Shown one piece after another: positions 8,434 through 16,917 of a stretch of 41,050 nt of DNA (its first letter is position 1; each line of letters opens with the position of its first letter). The notes below the pieces were generated by a model, which saw nothing but the letters and a program-made list of their open reading frames with translations, was not told the origin of the DNA and made no database searches. Origin of the DNA: Mycolicibacterium vinylchloridicum. GTDB lineage: Bacteria > Actinomycetota > Actinomycetes > Mycobacteriales > Mycobacteriaceae. Made by a program: the position numbers and the translations under genes. The stretch is taken from positions 1 through 41,050 of the forward strand of contig NZ_JACBJQ010000046.1 in assembly GCF_013404075.1 (NCBI RefSeq), given 5' to 3'.

Positions 8434-8831
8434 TGTCTTCTCTCGCCCCATTGCCCTACACTGAAGATCCCGACACCGCGGGCTTCTGGCGAGCGGCCGC
8501 CGAGGGCCGCCTGGTGGTCCGGCAATGTTCGCAGTGCAGACACGTGCTACATCTGCCTCGTGCGTTCTGCGCGCGGTGCGGGTCATGGGACGGCCAATGG
8601 GCTGACGTGGCCCCAACCGGCACGCTGTACTCCTGGACGGTGGTCCACCGACTGGTTCATCCGGCGTTTCCCCCGCCCCACACAACGGTTCTGGTGGCGC
8701 TCACCGATTTCCCATCGGTCCGCCTCCTCGGGATGCTGGTAGGCGAGTCGCCTCTGTCTGTCGACATGCCGATGCGGGCCCGGTTCGACCGCCACGAGGA
8801 CACGGTCCTGGTCAACTGGGAGCTTGCCTGA
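8433..8831 (+). CDS. DUF35 OB-fold protein with zinc ribbon
   Basis: A small protein of 132 residues. The N-terminal zinc ribbon shows two cysteine pairs (CSQCRHV and CARCGSW), followed by a beta-rich OB-fold (GTLYSWTVVHRLVHPAF). DUF35 proteins act as partners of thiolase-like enzymes. In the Ltp2-ChsH2 system the DUF35 domain is needed for aldolase function but is fused to a MaoC-like hydratase, whereas here it stands alone. Two adjacent ATGs (8430 and 8433) are possible. The second has better spacing from AGGAAGG. It is the last gene of the first operon and ends 29 bases from the convergent thiolase gene. Confidence 0.88.
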   Translation: MSSLAPLPYTEDPDTAGFWRAAAEGRLVVRQCSQCRHVLHLPRAFCARCGSWDGQWADVAPTGTLYSWTVVHRLVHPAFPPPHTTVLVALTDFPSVRLLGMLVGESPLSVDMPMRARFDRHEDTVLVNWELA

Positions 8832-8860
8832 CCTCACCGGCGACCGTGTTCAGTCGCGGA

Positions 8861-10003
8861 TCAGTCGAGCACCTCGACGATCGTCGCGTTCGCCTGGCCG
8901 CCTCCCTCGCACATGGTCTGCAACCCGTAACGAATTGAGTTGCGGCGCATGTGGAACAGCAGGTCGGTGAGGATGCGGGCGCCCGAGCCGCCGAGGGGAT
9001 GCCCGAGGGCGATAGCGCCTCCGTTCGGATTGAGCCGGTCATCGTCGACGCCGAACTCCCGCTGCCACGCGATGGGCACCGGCGCGAAGGCTTCGTTGAC
9101 CTCGAACACTTCGATGTCGTCGATGGACAATCCGGACCTGCGCAGCGCTTTTGTTGTCGCCGGGATGGGCGCGGTGAGCATCATCACCGGGTCTGAGGCG
9201 GCAACGGAGGCAGCGACCACGCGCGCCATCGGCGTGAGTCCGTGTTCGTTGGCGGCGGCCTCGCTCATGACGAGCACTGCTGCGGCGCCATCGGAGATCT
9301 GGGAGGAATTCCCGGCGTGGATGACTCCGTCCTCTTTGAAGGCCGGCTTCAGGTGCGCCAGTGAGTCGACGGTCGTGGTGGGCCGGATTCCTTCGTCGTC
9401 GCTGACGGTAACGGCGTCGACTGTAACCGGCATCGACTGCTCTCGGAAGTGGCCGGCAGCTTGCGCTGCCGCCGCGCGCTGGTGCGACCTCGAGGCGTAC
9501 GCATCCAGCTCTTCTCGCCCCAATCCCCATTTCTCGGCGATCATCTCGGCGCCCAGACCCTGGTGCGGACGTGATCCATAGCGGTTCAGGAAGGCCGGTC
9601 CGACGGGAACACCGCCCACCGCCGAAGACGTTCCGATCGGAATCCTGGACATTGATTCGACGCCGCCGGCGACGACCACGTCGCAATGGCCGGCGCTGAC
9701 CGCTGCCACCGCGAAATCCAGCGACTGTTGCGATGAGCCGCATTGTCGGTCGATCGTTACCCCTGGAACGGTTTCGGGCCATCCGGCCGATAGCACCGCC
9801 GTGCGGGCAATGTCGACCGCCTGCTCGCCCACCTGGGCGACGCAACCCCAGATGACGTCGTCGATGAGCGCGGGGTCCAAGCCGGACCGGGTGGTCAGTT
9901 CGTCCAACACAAGGGCGGACAGATCAGCCGGATGAATACCGGACAGGCCGCCGTTACGCTTGCCGACGGGGGTGCGTACCGCGTTCACGATCACCGCTGT
10001 CAT
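8861..10003 (-). CDS. Acetyl-CoA acetyltransferase (thiolase)
   Basis: A complete thiolase of 380 residues that would cleave 3-ketoacyl-CoA with CoA. The nucleophilic cysteine lies in TIDRQCGSSQQSLDF near residue 90. The second conserved region is GGAIALGHPLGGSGARI, with the catalytic histidine, and the third is CEGGGQANATIV, with the C-terminal cysteine. The start at 10003 (MTAVIVNAVRTPVGKRNGGL) is supported by AGGAGG. The frame extends to 10123, but that upstream part is arginine-rich and implausible. It is convergent with the first operon and follows the luciferase-like gene by 28 bases on the same strand, probably as one unit. Confidence 0.93.
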   Translation of the reverse strand: MTAVIVNAVRTPVGKRNGGLSGIHPADLSALVLDELTTRSGLDPALIDDVIWGCVAQVGEQAVDIARTAVLSAGWPETVPGVTIDRQCGSSQQSLDFAVAAVSAGHCDVVVAGGVESMSRIPIGTSSAVGGVPVGPAFLNRYGSRPHQGLGAEMIAEKWGLGREELDAYASRSHQRAAAAQAAGHFREQSMPVTVDAVTVSDDEGIRPTTTVDSLAHLKPAFKEDGVIHAGNSSQISDGAAAVLVMSEAAANEHGLTPMARVVAASVAASDPVMMLTAPIPATTKALRRSGLSIDDIEVFEVNEAFAPVPIAWQREFGVDDDRLNPNGGAIALGHPLGGSGARILTDLLFHMRRNSIRYGLQTMCEGGGQANATIVEVLD

Positions 10004-10031
10004 GGTCGATCCTCCTGATGTACTTGGTATT

Positions 10032-11111
10032 TCAGTGCGATGGTGGTGTCGACGCGCGCAGCGCGGGCAGCACCTCGCGCGCGAGCAGCCGGACCGACTC
10101 GAGGGTCGCCTGGCGCGGAACACCGGGATAGATAGTCCGGATGGTGATGTGGCCGGTGACGTTAGCAGGCAGGTCGGCCAGGATCTGCCACCATGGCAGC
10201 AGCTGGTCGATGCACTGCCGCGGCGTTCCCGCGACGAACTGCGGGGGTTTGCCGCCGGCGTCGCCGTCGGAGCCGAACTGCTTGCCCTTCAAGCTGGGTA
10301 GGTCGCCGCTCTCGTTGAGCCAGCTGCGATATTGCCGTCCGACGTGTTCGACCCCGGGCCGGACGGTGGCCCATGCGTCCTGCGCAGCGACGAATGCATT
10401 GATGGTTAGCGCAACGTGGAAGGGCTCGGTACGGGTCTGGAGTTCGAGCACGGCGAGGCGTTTCGACAGCGCCTTGGGATGGCTGAGTTCGGGGGCTATC
10501 CACCCGTTCCCGAGTTCGGCGGCTCGGCGAATCCCGACATCGGCGAAGGCGCCCACCAGCAACGCCGGGCCGCCTTCTTGCCGGGGCGACGGCGTGACCG
10601 GGGGAGTGGAATAGTCTGATAGGCCGTGAAATTCGACGGGTTTGCCCGACCAGGCCTGGCGCAGGACTGTGAGAAGTTCATCAAGGCGTCGGCCACGTTC
10701 CCGGCGATTGCGGCCCAGCCCCGCGTACTCCGACTCGCGGTAGCCCAGTCCCAGCCCCAGCATCAGGCGCCCGTTGCTGAGATGGTCCAGGACCGCCGCG
10801 TCCTCGGCGAGCCGGATCGGGTTGTAGAGTGGTCCGATCATGATGTTCGTGGCCAGTCGGATTCGTTCGGTCCGCTGGCTCAACGCAGCGAGCATGGTCA
10901 GGGGAGACGGCAGATAGCCGTCAGCGGCGAAATGATGCTCGCTGAACCACGCGGAGTCCATACCTTCGTTCTCGGCGAGCACGCAGGCATCCAGCGCCAG
11001 GGTCAAGGCCTCACCGTTTTCAGCCGACGTCCCGTTCAAGGTCTGAGCGCACACGGCTCCCAGACCCATCTCGATGGGCGGTCGTGGGTGGTGAACGTTT
11101 TTGCCGGTCAT
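10032..11111 (-). CDS. Luciferase-like monooxygenase/F420-dependent oxidoreductase family
   Basis: A 359-residue TIM-barrel protein of the bacterial luciferase superfamily. Visible family features are AWFSEHHFAADGYLPSP near residue 55, RIRLATNIMIGPLYNPIRLAED, and NGRLMLGLGLGYRESEYAGLG. In mycobacteria such proteins use FMNH2 or F420. The cofactor here cannot be decided from sequence alone. It could insert oxygen into, or reduce, a ring or ketone intermediate. It is divergent from the mycofactocin-type SDR gene at 11273, and the intergenic region holds an operator at 11212-11227 that may serve both directions. It probably heads a two-gene unit with the thiolase. Confidence 0.87.
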   Translation of the reverse strand: MTGKNVHHPRPPIEMGLGAVCAQTLNGTSAENGEALTLALDACVLAENEGMDSAWFSEHHFAADGYLPSPLTMLAALSQRTERIRLATNIMIGPLYNPIRLAEDAAVLDHLSNGRLMLGLGLGYRESEYAGLGRNRRERGRRLDELLTVLRQAWSGKPVEFHGLSDYSTPPVTPSPRQEGGPALLVGAFADVGIRRAAELGNGWIAPELSHPKALSKRLAVLELQTRTEPFHVALTINAFVAAQDAWATVRPGVEHVGRQYRSWLNESGDLPSLKGKQFGSDGDAGGKPPQFVAGTPRQCIDQLLPWWQILADLPANVTGHITIRTIYPGVPRQATLESVRLLAREVLPALRASTPPSH

Positions 11112-11211
11112 CTGTCCATCCCGTGTAGTGAAATCGCAAGCAGCGGAGTGGATTCAATCGCCGCGGTGTGCGTGCGCAACGCAGGTGGTTGTGCAGGAGA
11201 GACTCAAGTGT

Positions 11212-11227
11212 ATCCTGGATGCAGGCT
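11212..11227 (+). promoter_or_regulatory. Operator copy ATCCTGGATGCAGGCT
   Basis: Matches the regional site ATCCTG-GATR-CAGGAT with one mismatch in the right arm. It lies 45 bases before the GTG start of the SDR and about 100 bases before the divergent luciferase-like gene, so it may control both. Confidence 0.7.
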
Positions 11228-11272
11228 GTCCGGAATAGCGGTTGTCGGTGAAGATTCGACATGGAGGTCAAC

Positions 11273-12097
11273 GTGGGATCACTCGAAGGCAAAGTCGTGT
11301 TCATCACCGGCGTAGCGCGCGGCCAAGGGCGATCGCACGCTGCCCGCTTGGCGTCCGAGGGCGCCAACATCATCGGAATCGACCTGTGTGACCAGGTCTC
11401 CACGGTCAGCTACCCGATGTCTACCGAGCAAGACCTGCTGGAGACGGTGGAACTGGTGGAGGCTGCCGGAGGCAAGATGTTAGCCCGCCGGGCGGATGTC
11501 AGAGACTTCGACGGGCTGCAGAGCGCAGTGGATGAGGGAGTCGCCCACTTTGGCCGCCTCGATGTCGTCATCGCCAATGCCGGGGTGATGTTTCAGGGGT
11601 GCCCACCTGAGCGCGACGGGGACGCGTTCCGTGACGCCATCGACATCATGCTCGTCGGAGCGTGGAACACCATCCGGGTCGCGCTGCCGCAGATGCTCGA
11701 GCAGGGAGACGGCGGCTCGATCGTCTTGATCAGTTCGACGAACGGCCTGCGCGGAGCGGTTGCCGGTGCCCGCGGCGGTAACTTCGGGTACGCGGCAGCG
11801 AAACACGGCGTTGTCGGACTAATGCGGATGTATGCTAATTACCTTGCACCGCACAGCATTCGAGTTAACACTGTCCACCCGACCGGGGTCGACACCCCTA
11901 TGCTTGAGGGCTTCGCCGAGTTCGTCGCGCAAATCCCGCCGGATGAGCTGCCCAGTGACCGCTTGGGGAATCCCATGCCGGTAGAACGTATCGAGGCGAT
12001 CGATGTCAGCAACGCCATCGCGTGGTTGGTGTCGGATCAGGCGCGCTATGTCACCGGAATTACGTTGCCTGTCGACGCGGGCTTCACCAATAAATAG
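11273..12097 (+). CDS. Mycofactocin-coupled type SDR dehydrogenase
   Basis: A 274-residue SDR beginning GSLEGKVVFITGVARGQG. The GVARGQGRSHAARLASEGAN pattern is characteristic of the SDR subfamily associated with the redox cofactor mycofactocin, which carries a tightly held NAD and passes electrons to mycofactocin. The IANAG motif, the SSTNGLRG serine region and the YAAAK tyrosine-lysine motif are present. GTG at 11273 is preferred to ATG at 11261 because GGAGG at 11263-11267 sits 5 bases before it. It likely oxidises an alcohol intermediate. No mycofactocin biosynthesis gene is in the window, so cofactor use is inferred from family resemblance. Confidence 0.88.
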   Translation: MGSLEGKVVFITGVARGQGRSHAARLASEGANIIGIDLCDQVSTVSYPMSTEQDLLETVELVEAAGGKMLARRADVRDFDGLQSAVDEGVAHFGRLDVVIANAGVMFQGCPPERDGDAFRDAIDIMLVGAWNTIRVALPQMLEQGDGGSIVLISSTNGLRGAVAGARGGNFGYAAAKHGVVGLMRMYANYLAPHSIRVNTVHPTGVDTPMLEGFAEFVAQIPPDELPSDRLGNPMPVERIEAIDVSNAIAWLVSDQARYVTGITLPVDAGFTNK

Positions 12098-12109
12098 ACA
12101 GTCTGCCGT

Positions 12110-12125
12110 ACCCTGTATCCAGGGT
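12110..12125 (+). promoter_or_regulatory. Operator copy ACCCTGTATCCAGGGT
   Basis: A perfect 6-bp inverted repeat. On the other strand it reads ACCCTGGATACAGGGT, the regional consensus with symmetrical T-to-C changes. It is 43 bases before the GTG start of the GntR gene, which suggests autoregulation. Confidence 0.72.
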
Positions 12126-12168
12126 CCATCGGGAATGACCGGGAGGACCGCGGAGCAGGGGAGGCAAC

Positions 12169-12927
12169 GTGCACGAGGGAACCTCGGGTCTCGGGACGGT
12201 GAGTCGCGGGCCGCGCCTGGTCGACGAGGTGGTGGCCAAGCTTCGCGAGGGAATTGTGACAGGTCGCTTGGCTCCCGGCACGCAGTTGTTACAGGTCGAT
12301 CTCGCACGTGAACTGGGCGTCAGTCGGACCCCGCTGCGGGAAGCCTTTCGCGTCCTTGAGAACGACGGTTTGGTGCGTATCTCGAACAACAACCGCACGG
12401 TCGAGGTGGTGGCGATCACCGCCCGTGACATTCGCGAGATGTACGAACTGCGAGAAGTTCTCGACGGGCTCGCTTCAAGATTGGCTGCGGAACGGGGATT
12501 TACCCGCGGCGAGGAACAGCACGCGTACGACCTGCTGCGCGCGCTCGATGAATCAAGGGTGCACTATGACCCCGTCAGACGCACCGAGGCGCATACCAAT
12601 TTTCACCAGTTTGTTGCCCGGGCTTCGGGCAACGGCCGGTTCGAGATGTTCATGGACCTGATCAGGACCAGCAGTGCTGCGCTGCATCAACCCTTCGTCA
12701 CCGACCCCGAGGCCGTGCAATTGGTTCGCGGGAAAGAGCAGCTGAACTTCAGCGAGGTGATGGCGAAATCCGATGAGCAGCATCGAGAAATCCTTGAGGC
12801 GATCATCGCCCGGGATGGGCAGACTGCCGAGACCGCCGCGCGCCGACATGTGCAGCGAACCATCCAGCACGCCGCTGACGTCGACTTTTGGAGAAAGCTG
12901 ATTACAGCCCGCTCGGAGGAGCTCTAA
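12169..12927 (+). CDS. GntR-family regulator, FCD (FadR) subfamily
   Basis: A 252-residue transcription factor. The N-terminal winged helix-turn-helix reads LVDEVVAKLREGIVTGRLAP, then LARELGVSRTPLREAFRVLE and NDGLVRI. The C-terminal part is an all-helical FCD effector domain (REMYELREVLDGLASRLA, then histidines around HTNFHQFVARASGN and EQHREILEAI that could bind a metal). The GTG start has GGGGAGG 4 bases upstream. Such regulators usually release DNA when bound by an organic acid or acyl-CoA. It sits between genes carrying the 16-bp palindrome and has a copy at its own promoter. It is therefore the best candidate regulator of the whole catabolic region. The ligand is unknown. Confidence 0.92.
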   Translation: MHEGTSGLGTVSRGPRLVDEVVAKLREGIVTGRLAPGTQLLQVDLARELGVSRTPLREAFRVLENDGLVRISNNNRTVEVVAITARDIREMYELREVLDGLASRLAAERGFTRGEEQHAYDLLRALDESRVHYDPVRRTEAHTNFHQFVARASGNGRFEMFMDLIRTSSAALHQPFVTDPEAVQLVRGKEQLNFSEVMAKSDEQHREILEAIIARDGQTAETAARRHVQRTIQHAADVDFWRKLITARSEEL

Positions 12928-13069
12928 GTCAGCGCCGATCGCCGTAGCGGGCCGGGCGATCTTGATCCACTCGATCGCGCAGTGCGTCGTGACGTAGAGA
13001 CACCGCTTTTCGTGAGTCCACGATTGCGCAGGATTGGTACGGCCTGTAGCGTGAGTCACAGCCGCTAGT

Positions 13070-13085
13070 ATCCTGGATGCAGGAT
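13070..13085 (+). promoter_or_regulatory. Palindromic operator ATCCTGGATGCAGGAT
   Basis: A perfect inverted repeat with a GATG centre, in the 239-base gap between gntR and the cyclase gene, 81 bases before the cyclase ATG. It is one of the three best copies of the regional site. Confidence 0.75.
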
Positions 13086-13166
13086 TTCGGCCAGAGGTCG
13101 GGCGCAGGAGTCGATGTGTCGGCCCACCCACTGGCGGCACCAACCCCTCGCGTCGGGAGATGAGTT

Positions 13167-14156
13167 ATGAACAGCACTGTTGCCACTTCGTTACCCACCG
13201 ACATGCAGGCTCTCGCGGACAAGGTCCGAAACTGGGGGCGGTGGGGTGAGGACGACGAACTCGGAACTCTGAACCTGATCGACGAGCAGAAAGTCGCGCA
13301 GTCCGCTCGGTTGGTCCGTACGGGGCGAGTGTTTTCGATGGGTGCCGATTTCGACACCTCCGGCCCGCAGGGGGCATTTCCTACGCGCACAAACCCGCTG
13401 CACTTCGTCACCGTCGATGCGGGCTGCTCGGCACCTGAAAGCGCAATGCAAACGGCGGCAGCTGAATTTGTGGCGGGGTTCTTGCAGGGCGGGCCAGCGC
13501 GCTACAACGACGACTACATCGTCATGCCATTGCAGGCCTCGACACAATGGGACGCACTGTCGCATGTGTACTACGACGACGCGATGTACAACGGATTCCC
13601 CGCCACCGCAGTCACCGCATTCGGGGCTGCCCGCCTGGGCATCGAGAAGCCCGGCTCGCAAGGTGTGGTGTCCCGCGGCGTGCTCCTGGATCTAGCCCGT
13701 CATCGCGGCGTGGATTTTTTGGATCCCGATCAGCCGATCATGCCGTCCGAACTGGACGCCTGCGCAGCGCGACAGGATGTCGCGATAGAGTCCGGCGACA
13801 TCGTGTTGATCCGAACCGGTTGGTGGGACAGGTTCATCGGTTCGGGCGATCGGGACATGTCGAGTAGCGGCTTGAGCTGGCGATGTGCAGAGTGGTTGCA
13901 CGAGAACGGGATCGCGGCGGTGGCCGCGGACAATGTGCAGGTGGAACCGCTGTTCCCAGAACCGGATTCGATTCCGCTGGGGCTGCACTGTCTGGCGTTG
14001 CGCGATATGGGCATGAGTCTCGGCGAACTGTGGGATCTTCGCGCGATCGCCGCCGACTGCGCGCAGGACGGCGTGTACGACTTCCAGCTCATTGCCCCTC
14101 CGATCCGCTTCACCGGCGGCATCGGTTCTCCGCTGAACCCGGTGGCCATCAAATGA
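13167..14156 (+). CDS. Cyclase-family (kynurenine formamidase-like) metal hydrolase
   Basis: A 329-residue protein of the Cyclase family (PF04199), whose members hydrolyse amides, lactones or ring structures with a bound metal. The key segment is LQASTQWDALSHVYYDDAMYN near residue 125, where the D and H of TQWDALSH replace the HxGTHxDxxxH of formamidases. Later motifs are SRGVLLDLARHRGVDFL, SGDIVLIRTGWWDRF and AVAADNVQVEPLFP. A GGGAGATGAG ribosome binding site precedes the ATG. It overlaps the aldehyde dehydrogenase gene by 4 bases (ATGA). Ring opening or lactone hydrolysis of the pathway substrate is plausible but not proven. Confidence 0.85.
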   Translation: MNSTVATSLPTDMQALADKVRNWGRWGEDDELGTLNLIDEQKVAQSARLVRTGRVFSMGADFDTSGPQGAFPTRTNPLHFVTVDAGCSAPESAMQTAAAEFVAGFLQGGPARYNDDYIVMPLQASTQWDALSHVYYDDAMYNGFPATAVTAFGAARLGIEKPGSQGVVSRGVLLDLARHRGVDFLDPDQPIMPSELDACAARQDVAIESGDIVLIRTGWWDRFIGSGDRDMSSSGLSWRCAEWLHENGIAAVAADNVQVEPLFPEPDSIPLGLHCLALRDMGMSLGELWDLRAIAADCAQDGVYDFQLIAPPIRFTGGIGSPLNPVAIK

Positions 14157-15622
14157 GTGGGGAACCACATATCCAGTTCGATGCCCGCCTGCTGATCGAC
14201 GGCTCCCTGGTCGACACAGACCGTCATTATGCGAATATCGATCCCTACAGCGAGAAGGTGTTGGGTTATACGCCCGAAGCCACCCTTGTGGATACGCAAG
14301 CTGCCATCGTGGCTGCGCGGCGCGCCTTCGACCGGACGCGGTGGCGCACTGATCATGACTTCCGGGCGACCTGCCTGATGCAATTGCACGACGGACTGCT
14401 GCGGCGGGTCGAGGAGTTGCGCACGATCCTGGTATCAGAATCGGGATGCCCGATCTTCATGACGAGAGGCCAGCAGCTCGACCTGGCGATCGCTGAGATC
14501 GTCAACTGGTCGGCGATGGCCAGGCAGTATGCCTACGAGTCCTACCTGTCTCCGACGGCGGGGCCCAGCGGGACGTCAGAGCGGTTGGTGTTGCGGGAGC
14601 CCATCGGTGTCGGTGCGCTGATCGCGCCCTACAACTATCCCGTCAACATGCTCATCACCAAGCTGGGCCCCGCCCTCGCCGCGGGTAATACCGTAGTGCT
14701 CAAGCCGTCGCCGCACACCCCGTGGACCGCGGCGTTCATCGGTGAAGTGGCTGCTCTGGAAACAGACATTCCCGCAGGCGTGTTCAACGTGATCACCGGC
14801 TCCGGCACGGATGTCAGCAGCGTGATGGTCGAGCACCCGCTGGTCGATTTTGTGCACTTCACCGGTTCGACAGAGGTGGGCCGCAGGATCATGGCCAATG
14901 CGGCAGGCACGGTCAAGAAGGTGATCCTCGAGCTCGGCGGCAAGTCGGCGCACATTGTTCTCGACGATGCCGACATCGAGGCGGCGGTGCGGTTCACCGT
15001 CGCCCGTATGAGCCGGCATTCCGGTCAAGGTTGTACCAACTTGACCCGATTGCTGTTGCCACGCAGGCACTTCGATGGCGCGTTGGAGGTGGCCGCAGAG
15101 GCAGCTGCTGAGGTCGTCTGGGGTGATCCGATGTCAGAACGGACGCACATGGGCCCTCAGATCAGCGAAAAGAGCCGCCAACGTGTCCTGGGCGCGATAG
15201 ACAGAGCCGTGGGCGAGGGGGGGCGTCTGATCGCCGGGGGTGCCGCCCCGGACTCGAAGGGTTTCTTCGTCGAAGCAACAGTGATCGCCGATGTGAGCCC
15301 GAAGTCAGCTCTGGCGCAGGAAGAGTTGTTCGCACCTGTGTTGGCCGTGCTGAGTTACGAGGATGACGACGAAGCGGTAGCCATCGCCAATGACTCGATC
15401 TACGGGCTGTCGGGTGCGGTCACCGGTGGCTCCGATCGCCGTGCTCTGGAGGTGGCCCGTCGGGTCACTACCGGAACCATGGATGTAAACAACGCCACTT
15501 GGTTTGCTCCGGACTCACCGTTCGGTGGACTCAAACAGAGTGGATTGGGAACCGATTGGGGAGTGTATGGACTCGAGGAGTGCCTGCAGACTCGAATCAT
15601 CGGCCATCCTCCGTTGAGCTGA
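14153..15622 (+). CDS. Aldehyde dehydrogenase (NAD(P)-dependent)
   Basis: A 489-residue aldehyde dehydrogenase that would oxidise an aldehyde to the acid. It has the general-base glutamate in KKVILELGGKSAHIVLDDAD, the catalytic cysteine in SGQGCTNLTRLLLP, the NAD-binding FTGSTEVGRRI, and the C-terminal SPFGGLKQSGLG. The start at 14153 overlaps the cyclase stop. The open frame reaches back to 13883 only as a shadow of the cyclase. It probably follows the mycofactocin-type SDR in an alcohol-to-aldehyde-to-acid sequence. The substrate cannot be read from sequence. Confidence 0.93.
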   Translation: MSGEPHIQFDARLLIDGSLVDTDRHYANIDPYSEKVLGYTPEATLVDTQAAIVAARRAFDRTRWRTDHDFRATCLMQLHDGLLRRVEELRTILVSESGCPIFMTRGQQLDLAIAEIVNWSAMARQYAYESYLSPTAGPSGTSERLVLREPIGVGALIAPYNYPVNMLITKLGPALAAGNTVVLKPSPHTPWTAAFIGEVAALETDIPAGVFNVITGSGTDVSSVMVEHPLVDFVHFTGSTEVGRRIMANAAGTVKKVILELGGKSAHIVLDDADIEAAVRFTVARMSRHSGQGCTNLTRLLLPRRHFDGALEVAAEAAAEVVWGDPMSERTHMGPQISEKSRQRVLGAIDRAVGEGGRLIAGGAAPDSKGFFVEATVIADVSPKSALAQEELFAPVLAVLSYEDDDEAVAIANDSIYGLSGAVTGGSDRRALEVARRVTTGTMDVNNATWFAPDSPFGGLKQSGLGTDWGVYGLEECLQTRIIGHPPLS

Positions 15623-15674
15623 GGATTGGAACGCAATACCATTGTCGCCCAACTGTTTACACAGAAAAACTACG

Positions 15675-15690
15675 ATCCTGTATCCAGGAT
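15675..15690 (+). promoter_or_regulatory. Palindromic operator ATCCTGTATCCAGGAT
   Basis: A perfect inverted repeat. On the opposite strand it has the GATA centre of the consensus. It lies 22 bases before the amidohydrolase ATG and just upstream of the AAAGGAAGG ribosome binding site. It probably controls the 15713-20926 set. Confidence 0.75.
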
Positions 15691-15712
15691 TCACAAATGA
15701 AAGGAAGGTACC

Positions 15713-16888
15713 ATGCCGCTGCGAGACGACGTGCAACTGATCTCGGTGGATGACCACCTGATCGAGCATCCGATGGTGTGGCAGGACCGTCTGCCCAAGA
15801 AGTTCCTCGAGGACGGCCCGCGAATCGTCGAATCGACTGGAACAGAAACTGACCAGTACGGATTCGGGCGCTCCGTCTCGAAGGGCCGTCAGGTCTGGCA
15901 GCTCGAAGGAGTCATCTACGCCCAGCTGGGCCTCAACGCGGTCGCGGGCAAGCCGCGGGAGCAGCTGGGCACCGACCCGGTGCGGTTCGACGAGATGATC
16001 CCGGGTTGCTACGAGCCCAAGGCCAGGGTTGCCGATATGGACCTCGATGGGGTCCAGTCGGCATTGTTGTTCCCCTCGTTCCCGCGTTTCGCCGGAACGC
16101 TTTTCAGCTTTGTCAAGAACAAGGAACTTGCTCTGCTGTGCACCCAGGCCTGGAACGACTTCGTGCTCGAAGAATGGTGCGCGCCGTACCCCGATCGGTT
16201 CATCCCGATGATCATCCTGCCGTTCTGGAGCGTCGAGGAGTCGATCGCGGAGATCAAACGCCTTGCCAAATACAACATCCGCGCGGTCTCGTTTCCCGAG
16301 AACCCGGCGAAGCTCGGTCTCCCGTCGTTCCATTCCGACCATTGGGATCCGCTGCTTTCTGCCCTCGAAGAGGCCCAGATCGTCGTCTGCCTGCACTTCG
16401 GGACTTCGGGGCAGGTGACCATCACCGCAGACGATGCACCCATGGCCGTCATGACGACGTTGATGGGCACCAATTCCATGGCAGCGACGGCCGACCTGCT
16501 CTTCTCGCCGGTCTTCCACAACCATCCCAACCTCAAGGTGTCAATCTCTGAGGGTGGAATCGGTTGGATCCCTTGGCTTCTAGAGCGCGCGGACATCACC
16601 TGGGAACGTCACCGCTTCTACCAGAATATCCATCAGACGATCCGGCCCTCCGAACTGTTCAACAAGCATGTCTACGGCTGCTTCATCGTCGACCAATACG
16701 GCGTCGACAATCGCCACGCCATCGGGATCGACCGTCTGACTTGGGAATGTGATTACCCGCATTCGGATTCGTTCTGGCCGAACAGCCGCAAGACCGCCAG
16801 CGAAATGTTCTTCAACGTGCCCGACGACGAGGTGAAGCGAATCGTCGAGACCAACGCCCGCGACCTGTTCCGCTACCCGCGGATGTGA
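15713..16888 (+). CDS. Amidohydrolase family 2 (ACMSD-like) protein
   Basis: A 391-residue TIM-barrel amidohydrolase (PF04909 type). The N-terminal metal motif is SVDDHLIEHP (D-x-H), a histidine follows in VVCLHFGTSG, and the late aspartate is in WECDYPHSDSFWP. This family hydrolyses C-N bonds or decarboxylates aromatic and ring-cleavage products. Several mycobacterial members sit in catabolic clusters with acyl-CoA enzymes. It is the first gene after the operator at 15675 and is followed 29 bases later by an FMN reductase gene. Decarboxylation or ring hydrolysis is inferred. There is no signal peptide. Confidence 0.87.
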   Translation: MPLRDDVQLISVDDHLIEHPMVWQDRLPKKFLEDGPRIVESTGTETDQYGFGRSVSKGRQVWQLEGVIYAQLGLNAVAGKPREQLGTDPVRFDEMIPGCYEPKARVADMDLDGVQSALLFPSFPRFAGTLFSFVKNKELALLCTQAWNDFVLEEWCAPYPDRFIPMIILPFWSVEESIAEIKRLAKYNIRAVSFPENPAKLGLPSFHSDHWDPLLSALEEAQIVVCLHFGTSGQVTITADDAPMAVMTTLMGTNSMAATADLLFSPVFHNHPNLKVSISEGGIGWIPWLLERADITWERHRFYQNIHQTIRPSELFNKHVYGCFIVDQYGVDNRHAIGIDRLTWECDYPHSDSFWPNSRKTASEMFFNVPDDEVKRIVETNARDLFRYPRM

Positions 16889-16917
16889 TCTCCGCTCGAA
16901 CTGATGAAGGAACACCG

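Noticed and set aside
15499..15753. Small plus-strand frame between the aldehyde dehydrogenase and amidohydrolase genes
   Set aside because: It overlaps both genes and the operator, and its sequence lacks any recognisable feature.
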